This document shows, piece after piece, positions 1 through 7,209 of a stretch of DNA of 16,277 bases. The stretch comes from CAZHDI01 sp964531285 (GTDB lineage: Bacteria > Pseudomonadota > Alphaproteobacteria > JAJFIK01): assembly GCA_964531285.1 (NCBI GenBank), contig CAZHDI010000076.1:1-16277 (forward strand), in the 5' to 3' direction. Under the pieces are notes generated by a model that saw only the letters and a list, made by a program, of their open reading frames with translations, made no database searches and was not told the DNA's origin. The position numbers and the translations under genes are program-made. Numbering within the stretch: position 1 is the first letter of the stretch; each line of letters opens with the position of its first letter.

Positions 1-2
1 CA

Positions 3-38
3 ATCAATATCGCCGCAACCCTCATCGCCATGCGCTAA
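3..38 (+). CDS. Possible C-terminal tail of a gene entering from the left
   Basis: One frame is open from the window edge to a TAA at 36-38 and reads INIAATLIAMR. The short hydrophobic run ending in a basic residue could be the last helix of a larger protein. Eleven codons are far too few to identify a family or to exclude chance, so this is noted only because the edge of the window may cut a real gene here. Confidence 0.2.
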   Translation: MNIAATLIAMR

Positions 39-94
39 TTGTCCACAGGCCTTAGGTCAGATACTGTCGATTTTTGAAAAATTCCGTGTATTTA

Positions 95-142
95 CCCTGC
101 ATATCAGGGAACGGGGCGGGGAGACTGGTTCGCGTGAGACTG
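95..142. repeat. Dyad plus short direct repeat (possible recombination-site remnant)
   Basis: CCCTG at 95-99 and CAGGG at 105-109 form perfect 5-base arms around the spacer CATAT. Just downstream GAGACTG occurs at 121-127 and again at 136-142. A short dyad with flanking directly repeated words is the general layout of tyrosine-recombinase core and arm sites, but it is also easy to get by chance. No integrase gene lies in the window. Confidence 0.25.
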
Positions 143-346
143 CGTCCACCGCCAATTTCATTGCATCGGGTTCGCCCACCAAGTGCTGCCGCACCCGGTC
201 GTTGCCGCGCGATGGCCCGGCGGATCGGCGATGGCCCCGGCATATGGCGTGAGATGAGGCGAGATCGCCGGCACTGTGACTGCGTGATTGCCGCTTTTAC
301 AATCGCCGCCGCCTGGAAGCCGCGCGCAAGAAGAGTCCTCAATTTC

Positions 347-360
347 ATTCGTATACGAAT
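347..360. promoter_or_regulatory. Perfect 14-base palindrome, operator-like
   Basis: ATTCGTATACGAAT is an exact palindrome in a moderately AT-rich patch of otherwise GC-rich DNA. Its GTATAC centre fits the general half-site layout (GT...AC) bound by GntR-superfamily repressors such as the FadR/FCD branch; that assignment is by pattern only. It lies about 250 bases upstream of the hydrolase start, far for a simple operator, so its target could be an unannotated transcript or a decayed promoter. Confidence 0.35.
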
Positions 361-611
361 TATAACCTGGGCGCCAATAACGCCGATCTAAGGGGCGGGT
401 GATCCAACGCAAAAGTAGCAAGACCGCCGGTCAACAAGAGTGTGCCTTGCCTTGCGGAAATTTGGCCGAATTCCAGGAACCTTACGGCTGATTTGGCGCT
501 TGGCGCGGCGGCCCTGCTCCCCTTATGCTGGCAGCGAAGGGCATGGAACGCCGGGCAGGGGGTGTCTGTGCAACAATATATAAAATCTCGAAGACAGGCG
601 GCCGATAAGGG

Positions 612-1808
612 ATGAGAATTAAAGTCAGGGGTGTGCGCCTCTATGTCGATATAGAGGGAGCGGAACTGCGTCCGTGCGGCAACCGGATGCGCGAATACCC
701 GACGATCATTCTGATCCATAGCGGGCCCGGCTCCGACCATTCGGAATTCAAGACCGAATACGCGCATCTGCGTAATCACGCTCGGTTGATTTACGTCGAT
801 TTGCGCGGCCATGGCCGCTCGGATCTCAGCAATTCTGGCAAATGGACCCTGAGCGAATGGGCCAAAGACATCCGTGCACTGTGCAAAGTCCTCGGCATCG
901 AGAAACCGTTTCTTCTGGGATTATCGTTCGGCTCGTTCGTCGTTCAGGAATATGCGCGCCGTTATCCTCAAAACACGTCGGGCCTCATCCTCACCGGCGC
1001 ATCAGCCAAGCTCAATCTGGCTGACTTTCTTGATCGTCTTGAATGCCTCAGCCGCAAAAACCTGTGCAGGGAGCCGGATTGCGATTGTTACGCCGAGCCA
1101 GACAAATGCCTTAAGCATCGAGAGAACAGGGTCCGAGAAAACGTCCGGAACCTCATCTGTTCGGCAGCACAGTCCTTTTGCGGCGACGAGGAAATCCGGA
1201 CAAAAGACTACGCAGCCCTGGCCGGTAATTATTATCTCAAGCGTCCGCAAGAGCCGTCGACGGCCCGGAGAATTTTATGGAACGATGCGGTTCAGGAGCA
1301 TTTCTTCAGGCTCCGACCAAGGTCCGACCGGGTCCGCTGTCTTCGATCTTCCAACCGTTCGAAAGGCGTTTTTGAGAAACGCATTAGGGACCGCTACAAG
1401 AAGCGATTAAACCCACTCAGTTACTGTTTCAACCGATTGAAGTATGCCTTGCTCCTATGGGAAGTCGGCGAAGGCCATACGTTCGATTTTCGCTATAAAC
1501 TGGACAAAGTCGATTGCCGGGTTCTGATCATTGTCGGTAGCGAGGACCCTATCACGCCCCCAAGCGACGCAGTAGTTCTCTACGAGTCGCTCTCCAGTGC
1601 GAATACCACGCTAAGGCTAGTGGCGAACTCCGGGCATCCGGTTGCATTCGACCGGATGCATGCAGAGCTTTGTGCGATCCGGTGGTTCATTAGAGGATGT
1701 ACGGTCAGAGACGACTACAGAGACCTCAAGAAGCGAAGCCAAGGCAATAATACGACCGGGGCCTGTGAAACAAGATCAATGGAAAATCGGCTCCCTTCAC
1801 ACCCCTAA
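612..1808 (+). CDS. Alpha/beta hydrolase, proline iminopeptidase-like, with Cys-rich cap insert
   Basis: Predicted soluble serine hydrolase of the alpha/beta fold, 398 residues; substrate unknown. The N-terminal strand (residues 1-20) is typical. An HSGPG oxyanion loop (36-40) replaces the usual HGGPG, the nucleophile is Ser105 in GLSFG, the probable acid is Asp312 in GSEDP and the base His342 in SGHP, so the triad is complete. Between the two fold halves the cap (about 140-285) holds seven cysteines within residues 145-190 (C145, 152, 157, 159, 166, 183, 190) and a basic stretch at 235-267. The last roughly 35 residues run past the expected fold end and the gene overlaps the convergent neighbour by 12 bases. 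AAGGG abuts the ATG, too close for a normal Shine-Dalgarno; the start was chosen because the family's first strand begins there. Base composition is clearly less GC-rich than the neighbours, which suggests transfer. Family firm, activity and the cap frame uncertain. Confidence 0.8.
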   Translation: MRIKVRGVRLYVDIEGAELRPCGNRMREYPTIILIHSGPGSDHSEFKTEYAHLRNHARLIYVDLRGHGRSDLSNSGKWTLSEWAKDIRALCKVLGIEKPFLLGLSFGSFVVQEYARRYPQNTSGLILTGASAKLNLADFLDRLECLSRKNLCREPDCDCYAEPDKCLKHRENRVRENVRNLICSAAQSFCGDEEIRTKDYAALAGNYYLKRPQEPSTARRILWNDAVQEHFFRLRPRSDRVRCLRSSNRSKGVFEKRIRDRYKKRLNPLSYCFNRLKYALLLWEVGEGHTFDFRYKLDKVDCRVLIIVGSEDPITPPSDAVVLYESLSSANTTLRLVANSGHPVAFDRMHAELCAIRWFIRGCTVRDDYRDLKKRSQGNNTTGACETRSMENRLPSHP

Positions 1809-2153
1809 CCCTTTCGGGCCCATCCGCAGGCGGACATCCGCCGGGACCTCGTAAAATCTGTAAAGCGCCCCATGGCGGCGCAGGCCGATGGCTTCGCGCT
1901 GGACAATCAGGAACCAGAGAGCTTCGCCGGCCTCGGCCACGAGGCACCGGCGCTCTGCGAGAAGGCTATCGGTAAGCGCAGGGCCATCCGTATGCGCCGC
2001 ATCGAACGCGGCGAGAACTTCGAGGGCCGCGGTGAGGCGCCGGCCCGCGCGCCCCAGCGATGCGGCTTTCTCCTGGGCAATCTCGTAGTCGAGCGGATTG
2101 AGCCCCAGCGCCCGCAGCATGTCCGGCGGCAGAGCATCCATGGGACCGCTCAC
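1797..2153 (-). CDS. DUF6665-family small protein
   Basis: A 118-residue protein, predicted soluble and mostly helical, with no signal peptide or membrane segment. Features that recall the DUF6665 family of alphaproteobacteria are the block around residues 21-40 (LDYEIAQEKAASLGRAGRRL), the stretch EAGEALWFLIVQREAIGLR (74-92) and a closing YEVPADVRLRMG. Its function is unknown. It starts at GTG inside the stop of the upstream MmgE/PrpD gene (GTGA overlap), so it is very likely translated from the same mRNA by coupling. An alternative ATG lies four codons further in, at 2141. Its 3' end overlaps the convergent hydrolase by 12 bases. Family name is from memory of the pattern, not from a search. 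Confidence 0.7.
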   Translation of the reverse strand: MSGPMDALPPDMLRALGLNPLDYEIAQEKAASLGRAGRRLTAALEVLAAFDAAHTDGPALTDSLLAERRCLVAEAGEALWFLIVQREAIGLRRHGALYRFYEVPADVRLRMGPKGLGV

Positions 2154-3517
2154 GCGCCGCCGATCCAGAACCGGCGCAGGTCGGGCAGGGACGGCGCGTC
2201 GGGCAGCCCCAGAAGGCTGTCGATCCAGGCTTCAGGATCGGGGATCTGGCCGAAGGCCAACAGCATGGCGGCTTTTTCGCGCAACTCATCGACACTGAGC
2301 GGCGCCTCCGGGTCGCCCTTGGCGCAAGCGCGCTCCGCATCGAGCCGGGTCCCGTCGCGCAAGGTGAGGCTCACCGTGCTGCCCCAGTCGCGCGGATAGG
2401 CATCCGCATAGCGCGGTTCTTCCATCAGCGTGACCCGCGCGCGCAGAGCGGTGAGCGAGGCCCGCGCCTCCGGACCGAACGCCGCGAAATCGACCGCCGG
2501 CCGGCTGAGCCCGGCGGCCACGCAGTGTTGCAGCGAAAACTTGGCCTCATAATCGGTCTGCGGACGAACCCGGTCGCACACCTCGATGGCGGTCGGATAG
2601 GTCCGCACATGGACCGCCGCGATCTGATCGGGACTGGCCCCCCGATCGGCGACGGCCGCCCGCAATTCGCGAGCCGCGTCGATGGCGGGATGGGTGTGAC
2701 GGCAGGACGGCCAGGGCTTGTAGGATGTGGCGTGCACTTGCCACGGCGCGTCCGGATCGGCCATGACCGCGTCCGGATCGGCATCGGGGCAGGCCCCGGC
2801 AAAGAAGCCGCGCCGGCCTTCGAGGATCGCCGGCGGCCCCGTGAACCCCTCGGCGGCCAGGGCGGCGGCCAGCCAGCCGGCTTCTGCGGCCCGGCCCGCG
2901 TGGAGATGCTTGCTCATGGCGCCGGTGTCGAGAAACTCCCACAAGCCGGCGCTCTGGGTTCCGGCATTGCCCAGGGCATGGACGGTCGCCGCCTCATCGA
3001 GAGTCAGCAGCGAGGCTGTCGCGGCGGCGGCGCCGAACGGTCCGCAGGTCGCGGTGTTGTGCCAGATTTTGTAGTGAGCCGGACCGACGCCCATGCCGAC
3101 CCGGCAGCACGCCTCGAACCCGCGGATCACCGCATCGAGAAAGGCCGGACCATCGGCGATCCCCGCCCGGGCCGCGGCCCAGGCCGCCGGGATGACCACA
3201 CAGCCCGGATGCACCACCGAGGCCCGGTGCAGGTCATCGACTTCGAGCGCATGGGTCAGCGCGCCCATGACGAACGCATCGCGCCCCGGATCGCGCTGGC
3301 CCAAACCGCTGGGATCGAGCGCCCGGTACCAGCGCCGGATCATGGCCCCCGGTTCGGTCATGCGGCCCGCCAGCGCATTGGCCACGGCATCCAGCGTCAA
3401 CGCGGCGGCAACCTTACGGTCGCTATCGGTAATCGGCTTGCTCAGGATCAACTGGGCAAGCTGCTCGGTCAGGCTGGCGGAAAGCGGGGCGGTCTGGAGC
3501 ATGGCAGCGACATCCAT
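2150..3517 (-). CDS. MmgE/PrpD family protein
   Basis: Member of the MmgE/PrpD fold, which includes 2-methylcitrate dehydratase and cis-aconitate/iminodisuccinate-type dehydratases and epimerases; the true substrate cannot be read from sequence. Hallmarks with numbering from the chosen start: GALTHALEVDD (85-95) followed by VVHPG, the KHLHAGRAAEAG block (203-214), and KPWPSCRHTHP (267-277), the usual lysine/histidine active-site loop. The 455-residue length fits the family. The frame stays open up to 3634, giving a 494-residue version whose extra 39 residues are Arg/Ala/Ser-rich and match nothing; ATG at 3517 was preferred because family alignment begins just after it, although no strong ribosome site precedes it, while a weak AGG lies six bases before 3634. 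First gene of a two-gene unit with the DUF6665 gene, divergent from rlpA. Confidence 0.88.
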   Translation of the reverse strand: MDVAAMLQTAPLSASLTEQLAQLILSKPITDSDRKVAAALTLDAVANALAGRMTEPGAMIRRWYRALDPSGLGQRDPGRDAFVMGALTHALEVDDLHRASVVHPGCVVIPAAWAAARAGIADGPAFLDAVIRGFEACCRVGMGVGPAHYKIWHNTATCGPFGAAAATASLLTLDEAATVHALGNAGTQSAGLWEFLDTGAMSKHLHAGRAAEAGWLAAALAAEGFTGPPAILEGRRGFFAGACPDADPDAVMADPDAPWQVHATSYKPWPSCRHTHPAIDAARELRAAVADRGASPDQIAAVHVRTYPTAIEVCDRVRPQTDYEAKFSLQHCVAAGLSRPAVDFAAFGPEARASLTALRARVTLMEEPRYADAYPRDWGSTVSLTLRDGTRLDAERACAKGDPEAPLSVDELREKAAMLLAFGQIPDPEAWIDSLLGLPDAPSLPDLRRFWIGGA

Positions 3518-3764
3518 CCGTCTGGTTCGAAGGCGGAGCGGGGATCGGGGCGCACTATGGCACGCTTGGGCCCGCCATGCTGCCCCCAGACCGACCGACG
3601 CCGCGGACTCTGCCAGGCTCGGGATGACGATCACGCGCCTAATCTTCTTGCCCGTGGGCCGAGCATGCCGTACCCGGAAAGGCTAAAGGATTGATAGATC
3701 TCACAGCAGCCGGCCGGCACAGCCCGTTTTCGTCTTACGGCAGCGCCAAGGAGCAATCGTTTCG
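3518..3764. promoter_or_regulatory. Divergent intergenic region between MmgE/PrpD gene and rlpA
   Basis: About 250 bases that must hold promoters for both directions if the MmgE/PrpD protein starts at 3517 (130 bases if it starts at 3634). I see no hexamer pair close enough to consensus to place a promoter. The only clear signal is AAGGAG at 3748-3753, 11 bases before the rlpA ATG. Confidence 0.4.
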
Positions 3765-5918
3765 ATGACCATGCGTAAGAAGTCCGTTGCGTCCCAGCGC
3801 CTGGCCCCGGTGGCCAAGGGCGCGCTTTGGGGCGGTGTTTTGCTTGCCCTCGGCGCGTGCGCCAGTACCCCGCCGAAACCGGTTCATGGCGGCGGCTACA
3901 AGATCGGAACGCCCTACAAGATCGCCGGTGTCTGGTACCACCCGAAAGAAGATTGGACTTACGACGAGACCGGCATCGCGTCCTGGTATGGCGACAAGTT
4001 CCACGGCCGGCAGACCGCCAATGGCGAGACCTTCGACATGTATGCGCTGAGCGCGGCCCATCCAACGCTGCCCATGCCGACCCGGGTGAAGGTCACCAAT
4101 CTCGACAATGGCCGCTCCCTGGTGCTGCGCCTCAATGACCGGGGCCCGTTCAAAAAGGGCCGCATTCTCGACGTGTCCAAGGCCGCGGCAAAGAAGCTGG
4201 GCTTTTACCGTCAGGGGACCGCGCGCGTGCGCGTCCAGATGCTGGGCCGGGACGATCTCGGTGATCGGGCGGGCAAGCAGGCAAGCCTCACGGGGAGCGA
4301 ATGTTCCGCCACGGCGCGCGCGGCGACGACAGCCGATGCGCCGCGCCTGGTCATGGCCGGGCGGATTGTCCTGCCGGTTCCGGGCGGCGGGCAGGGTGCC
4401 CGCTTTGCCGGCCTGATGCAGACAACGGCCGCCGAAGAGCCGGTCGCCACGCCGGTGCCGGTCGTCGATGGACGCCAGTCCGCGGTGCCGACCATCGATG
4501 CGGTGCGCCGGGGCGTCGGTCTACAGGTAGGCGGCTCATCCGGACAGCCGAGCGATCCCGGCCCGCAAGTCACCCCCGCGTCAGCTGTGCAAGAGCCGCC
4601 GCAGCAACCCGCCGCGGCCCGGCCCGCCGGTCTGGTGCTCAGCGATTTCGGCACGATTCCGCCGGGCCAACTGGACCTCGACCCGCTGATCATGGCCGTT
4701 CCGACCGGCCCGCTCGCGCCGACGGTCTTCGCGCCGGATCCGGTCACGCCGGCCGGTGAGGAGATACAGCCAGGGGGCACGGGCGTGGCGGACGCCATGA
4801 CCGGCGAGACCGCGATACCGGAACCCTTGGACATCTCCAACCAAATCGAACGCGATCCGGTGGACTTGCCCGCGCCCGGATTTGCCGAACCCGGAACGTT
4901 GCGCACTGCGCCCGGTGCCATGGCCGCGCCCGATCCGCTGGATCTGTCCGGAACACAAGCAGCGGCTCCGGTTTTGGACCCGACGCCGACCGTCGATGCG
5001 CATGGGACAGGGCCCGTCGCCGCACCGGCGGACTGGCGCGCGCCCGACCCGAGCCCGGTGGCCTGGCCGGCACCGCATCCCGCGCCCAGGGATGTGGCCG
5101 TACCGGGTCTCCAGGAGGCGCCGGACGGCTTCATGGTGAGCCAGCCGGTTCGCGAGCCCGAGCCCGCCGCGCTTGAGATGGCCGCACTGGATCTCGCCGC
5201 GGAGCCGGACCCGGTCCGCCTGGAGCCGGCCGCGCCGATGCTGACCGATCCGGTTCCCCCGTCATCGGATGCCCAGGCCGATCCGCTGGCGCTTATCGAT
5301 CCGGCGCAAGACATCGACCCGGTTGACGATGCTCGCGCGGTGGACGACACGGACCCGTTGGCCGCCATCGAGACGGCCCCTCAACCGGCGCCGCTCAATG
5401 AACCCGACCCCGATCCGGTCTTGCCGCCGGTAAGCTGGAGCGATCCCGACCCCATGCCGGAGCCCGCGCTTGAGCCCATCATTGAGACCCGGGCCGCGCC
5501 GGCAAACGAGCCGATGACCATCGAACGGGCACCGGTCGCCGATCCGGTCCCGCTCGACGACCCGGTGCCGCAGATCGAGGCCCCGGAAATCACGCCCGAG
5601 CCAGACCCGGCCGGCGATCCGGTGCCCATGGTCACAGCCGCGCTCGATCCCGGCCCCGGACCTGTCACATCCTCGCCTGATATCTATGTCCAGGTTGGCG
5701 CCTACCGGTTGGAACGCAATGCCACCGAAATCGTGCGCGAAATCAATGCCGGGCCCGTCGGCCCGGCGGATTTCAAGATCTCCTCGGAGATCGACGGCAT
5801 TCGCCCGCTCTTCCGGGTGCGCATGGGACCGTTCGTGTCCCGTCAGGAAGCGCGTGACGTGCGGCAGCGACTCGTGTCGTTAGGATATATCGATGCCCAG
5901 GTCGTGACCGCTCCCTAA
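3765..5918 (+). CDS. rlpA: RlpA-type septal ring lytic transglycosylase, lipoprotein with SPOR domain and very long linker
   Basis: Outer-membrane lipoprotein predicted to cut glycan strands that lack stem peptides at the division septum. Order: basic N-terminus and lipobox LGAC with Cys32 as the lipidated residue; double-psi beta-barrel around 68-157 with GIASWYG, FHGRQTANGE and NDRGPF; a linker from about 160 to 635 that is rich in Pro, Asp, Glu and Ala with many DP dipeptides; and a C-terminal SPOR domain (about 636-717, beginning near IYVQVGAY) that binds denuded septal peptidoglycan. His99 and Asp125 are 26 residues apart, the same spacing as the catalytic pair shown for Pseudomonas RlpA. 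At 717 residues it is about twice the size of many RlpA proteins; the excess is linker. Start chosen for AAGGAG 11 bases upstream; ATG two codons on is possible. It precedes a D,D-carboxypeptidase, the usual neighbour. Identity is secure; activity is inferred from the family. Confidence 0.95.
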   Translation: MTMRKKSVASQRLAPVAKGALWGGVLLALGACASTPPKPVHGGGYKIGTPYKIAGVWYHPKEDWTYDETGIASWYGDKFHGRQTANGETFDMYALSAAHPTLPMPTRVKVTNLDNGRSLVLRLNDRGPFKKGRILDVSKAAAKKLGFYRQGTARVRVQMLGRDDLGDRAGKQASLTGSECSATARAATTADAPRLVMAGRIVLPVPGGGQGARFAGLMQTTAAEEPVATPVPVVDGRQSAVPTIDAVRRGVGLQVGGSSGQPSDPGPQVTPASAVQEPPQQPAAARPAGLVLSDFGTIPPGQLDLDPLIMAVPTGPLAPTVFAPDPVTPAGEEIQPGGTGVADAMTGETAIPEPLDISNQIERDPVDLPAPGFAEPGTLRTAPGAMAAPDPLDLSGTQAAAPVLDPTPTVDAHGTGPVAAPADWRAPDPSPVAWPAPHPAPRDVAVPGLQEAPDGFMVSQPVREPEPAALEMAALDLAAEPDPVRLEPAAPMLTDPVPPSSDAQADPLALIDPAQDIDPVDDARAVDDTDPLAAIETAPQPAPLNEPDPDPVLPPVSWSDPDPMPEPALEPIIETRAAPANEPMTIERAPVADPVPLDDPVPQIEAPEITPEPDPAGDPVPMVTAALDPGPGPVTSSPDIYVQVGAYRLERNATEIVREINAGPVGPADFKISSEIDGIRPLFRVRMGPFVSRQEARDVRQRLVSLGYIDAQVVTAP
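4737..5625 (+). repeat. Degenerate GATCC-G repeats coding for the acidic Asp-Pro linker of RlpA
   Basis: Within rlpA the words GATCCGGT, GATCCGCT and GATCCGGC recur at irregular spacing (for example near 4737, 4855, 4930, 5248, 5280, 5299, 5414, 5541 and 5617), each giving an in-frame Asp-Pro. They are not a strict tandem array. They look like an expanded, diverged low-complexity region that could change length by slippage or recombination. Confidence 0.6.
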
Positions 5919-5983
5919 CCGTGGCGCGGGGGCGGGCCTTGAGACGCGGCATCCGGCAGACTCGGCAAAGGGAGAACGCGATC

Positions 5984-7201
5984 ATGATCCAGCAGCGTGG
6001 TCTGACTATCGTCCGCCAAGCAGCCGTCGTCTGTCTGGCGATGGCGTGCGCGGTTTTCGCGGCCCGTGCCGAGGACGGTCTGACCACGCCGGCGCCCTAT
6101 GCCATCGTGACCGACTACGAGACCGGCATGGTGCTGTTCGAGAAAAACGCCGACGATCTGATGGCGCCTGCGTCCATGAGCAAGCTCATGACGGTGGAAA
6201 TGGCGTTCAACCGCATCAAAAACGGGTCCATGAGCCTGGAGGACGAGATCCTCATCAGTGAGGAGGCCTGGCGGCGGGGCGGCGCGGTCACCGAAGGCTC
6301 GACCATGTTCGCCAAGGTGAATTCCCGGATTCCGCTCGCGGATATTCTGCGCGGCATCATCGTGCAGTCCGGCAATGATGCCTGTATCGCGCTGGCCGAG
6401 GCCATCGGCGGCACCGAGGACGAATTCGCCCGCATGATGACCGCCCGGGCCCGCGAATTGGGCATGGAAGAGTCGATCTTCGCCAATGCCACCGGCTGGC
6501 CCCATCCCGACCACCGCATGACGGCGCGCGATCTGTCGATCCTGGCCCGGCATATCATTGCAACGTATCCGGATCTTTATGAGATCTACTCCGAGACGGC
6601 GTTCACCTGGAACGGCATCCGGCAATCGAACCGCAATCCGCTGCTTCACGTATTCGACGGCGCGGACGGGCTGAAAACCGGCCACACCGAAGCCTCGGGG
6701 TATGGTCTCGTCGGATCGGCGGAACGGGACGGGCGGCGCTTCATCATGGTGGTCAACGGTCTGGAATCGGACCGCCAGCGGGCGATGGAGTCGCGCCGGC
6801 TGATGACGCTGGCCTTCAATTCCTTCCGGCGGGATAAGTTTATCGGCACTGGCGATACGGTCGGCGAGGCCGAGGTCTTCAAGGGCAAAGCCGAGAGTGT
6901 GCCGCTGATCGTGGCCGAAGATCTCAACGCCTTCGTGCTGGACCGTCTGCGCCGGCAGATCACCGTTGAACTCACCTATACCGAGCCGCTGGTCGCGCCG
7001 ATCGCCAAGGGCCAGGAAGTCGGGACCCTGGCGCTCAAAGTACCCGGCCAGCGCGATTTGGTGACCCCGGTCTACACCGCCGAGGCCGTCGATCAGATCG
7101 GGCTGATGGGCCAGCTCGGCATCAGCTTTGGCCGCTTCGTCATGGGCACCGAGGCGCCGGAACCGGCTCCAAAGACCGAGTCCATGCCGCTGAGCCGGTA
7201 A
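5984..7201 (+). CDS. D-alanyl-D-alanine carboxypeptidase (PBP5/6-type, serine peptidase S11)
   Basis: Penicillin-binding protein that removes the terminal D-Ala from peptidoglycan stem peptides in the periplasm. Numbering from the ATG at 5984: signal peptide at 1-29 (cleavage near ARA-ED); catalytic SxxK as S64-M-S-K67; SGN at 129-131; KTG at 231-233; then the C-terminal beta-rich PBP5 domain (about 280-375). All three active-site motifs are intact. The frame is open back to a GTG at 5921, but AAAGGGAG at 5967-5974 sits nine bases before 5984 and the signal peptide begins there, so the 405-residue version is preferred. It is the dacC/dacF-type partner gene usually found after rlpA; together they process septal peptidoglycan. 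No obvious C-terminal amphipathic membrane anchor like that of E. coli PBP5 is seen. Confidence 0.95.
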   Translation: MIQQRGLTIVRQAAVVCLAMACAVFAARAEDGLTTPAPYAIVTDYETGMVLFEKNADDLMAPASMSKLMTVEMAFNRIKNGSMSLEDEILISEEAWRRGGAVTEGSTMFAKVNSRIPLADILRGIIVQSGNDACIALAEAIGGTEDEFARMMTARARELGMEESIFANATGWPHPDHRMTARDLSILARHIIATYPDLYEIYSETAFTWNGIRQSNRNPLLHVFDGADGLKTGHTEASGYGLVGSAERDGRRFIMVVNGLESDRQRAMESRRLMTLAFNSFRRDKFIGTGDTVGEAEVFKGKAESVPLIVAEDLNAFVLDRLRRQITVELTYTEPLVAPIAKGQEVGTLALKVPGQRDLVTPVYTAEAVDQIGLMGQLGISFGRFVMGTEAPEPAPKTESMPLSR

Positions 7202-7209
7202 GCCGTCCC

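Larger units (their letters stand above)
39..611. other. Long non-coding stretch before the hydrolase
   Basis: About 570 bases without a convincing gene. The open frames here (74-391 plus, 52-348 minus, 360-812 minus) have unnatural Arg/Pro/Ser-rich composition, no domain signature, no ribosome binding site, and overlap each other. The stretch does contain local structure: a CCCTG-N5-CAGGG dyad at 95-109, two GAGACTG words 15 bases apart at 121-142, a perfect palindrome at 347-360, and an AT-rich run (about 570-586) shortly before the hydrolase start. These look like regulatory or recombination remnants rather than coding sequence. Confidence 0.5.

Noticed and set aside
39..47. TTGTCCACA, one mismatch from a DnaA box
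   Set aside because: Only a single copy, with no AT-rich unwinding region or further boxes and no origin-linked genes nearby.
360..812. Minus-strand frame of 150 codons before and into the hydrolase
   Set aside because: No family resemblance, no ribosome site, overlaps the well-supported hydrolase start.
2525..3694. Open frame of 389 codons on the plus strand opposite the MmgE/PrpD gene
   Set aside because: Gly/Arg/Asp-rich noise with no motif; the minus-strand protein has all family hallmarks.
4211..5368. Long antisense open frame (385 codons) opposite rlpA
   Set aside because: Composition is Gly/Ser/Ala-rich and mirrors the repetitive GC-rich linker; no ribosome site or domain; a shadow of the real gene.
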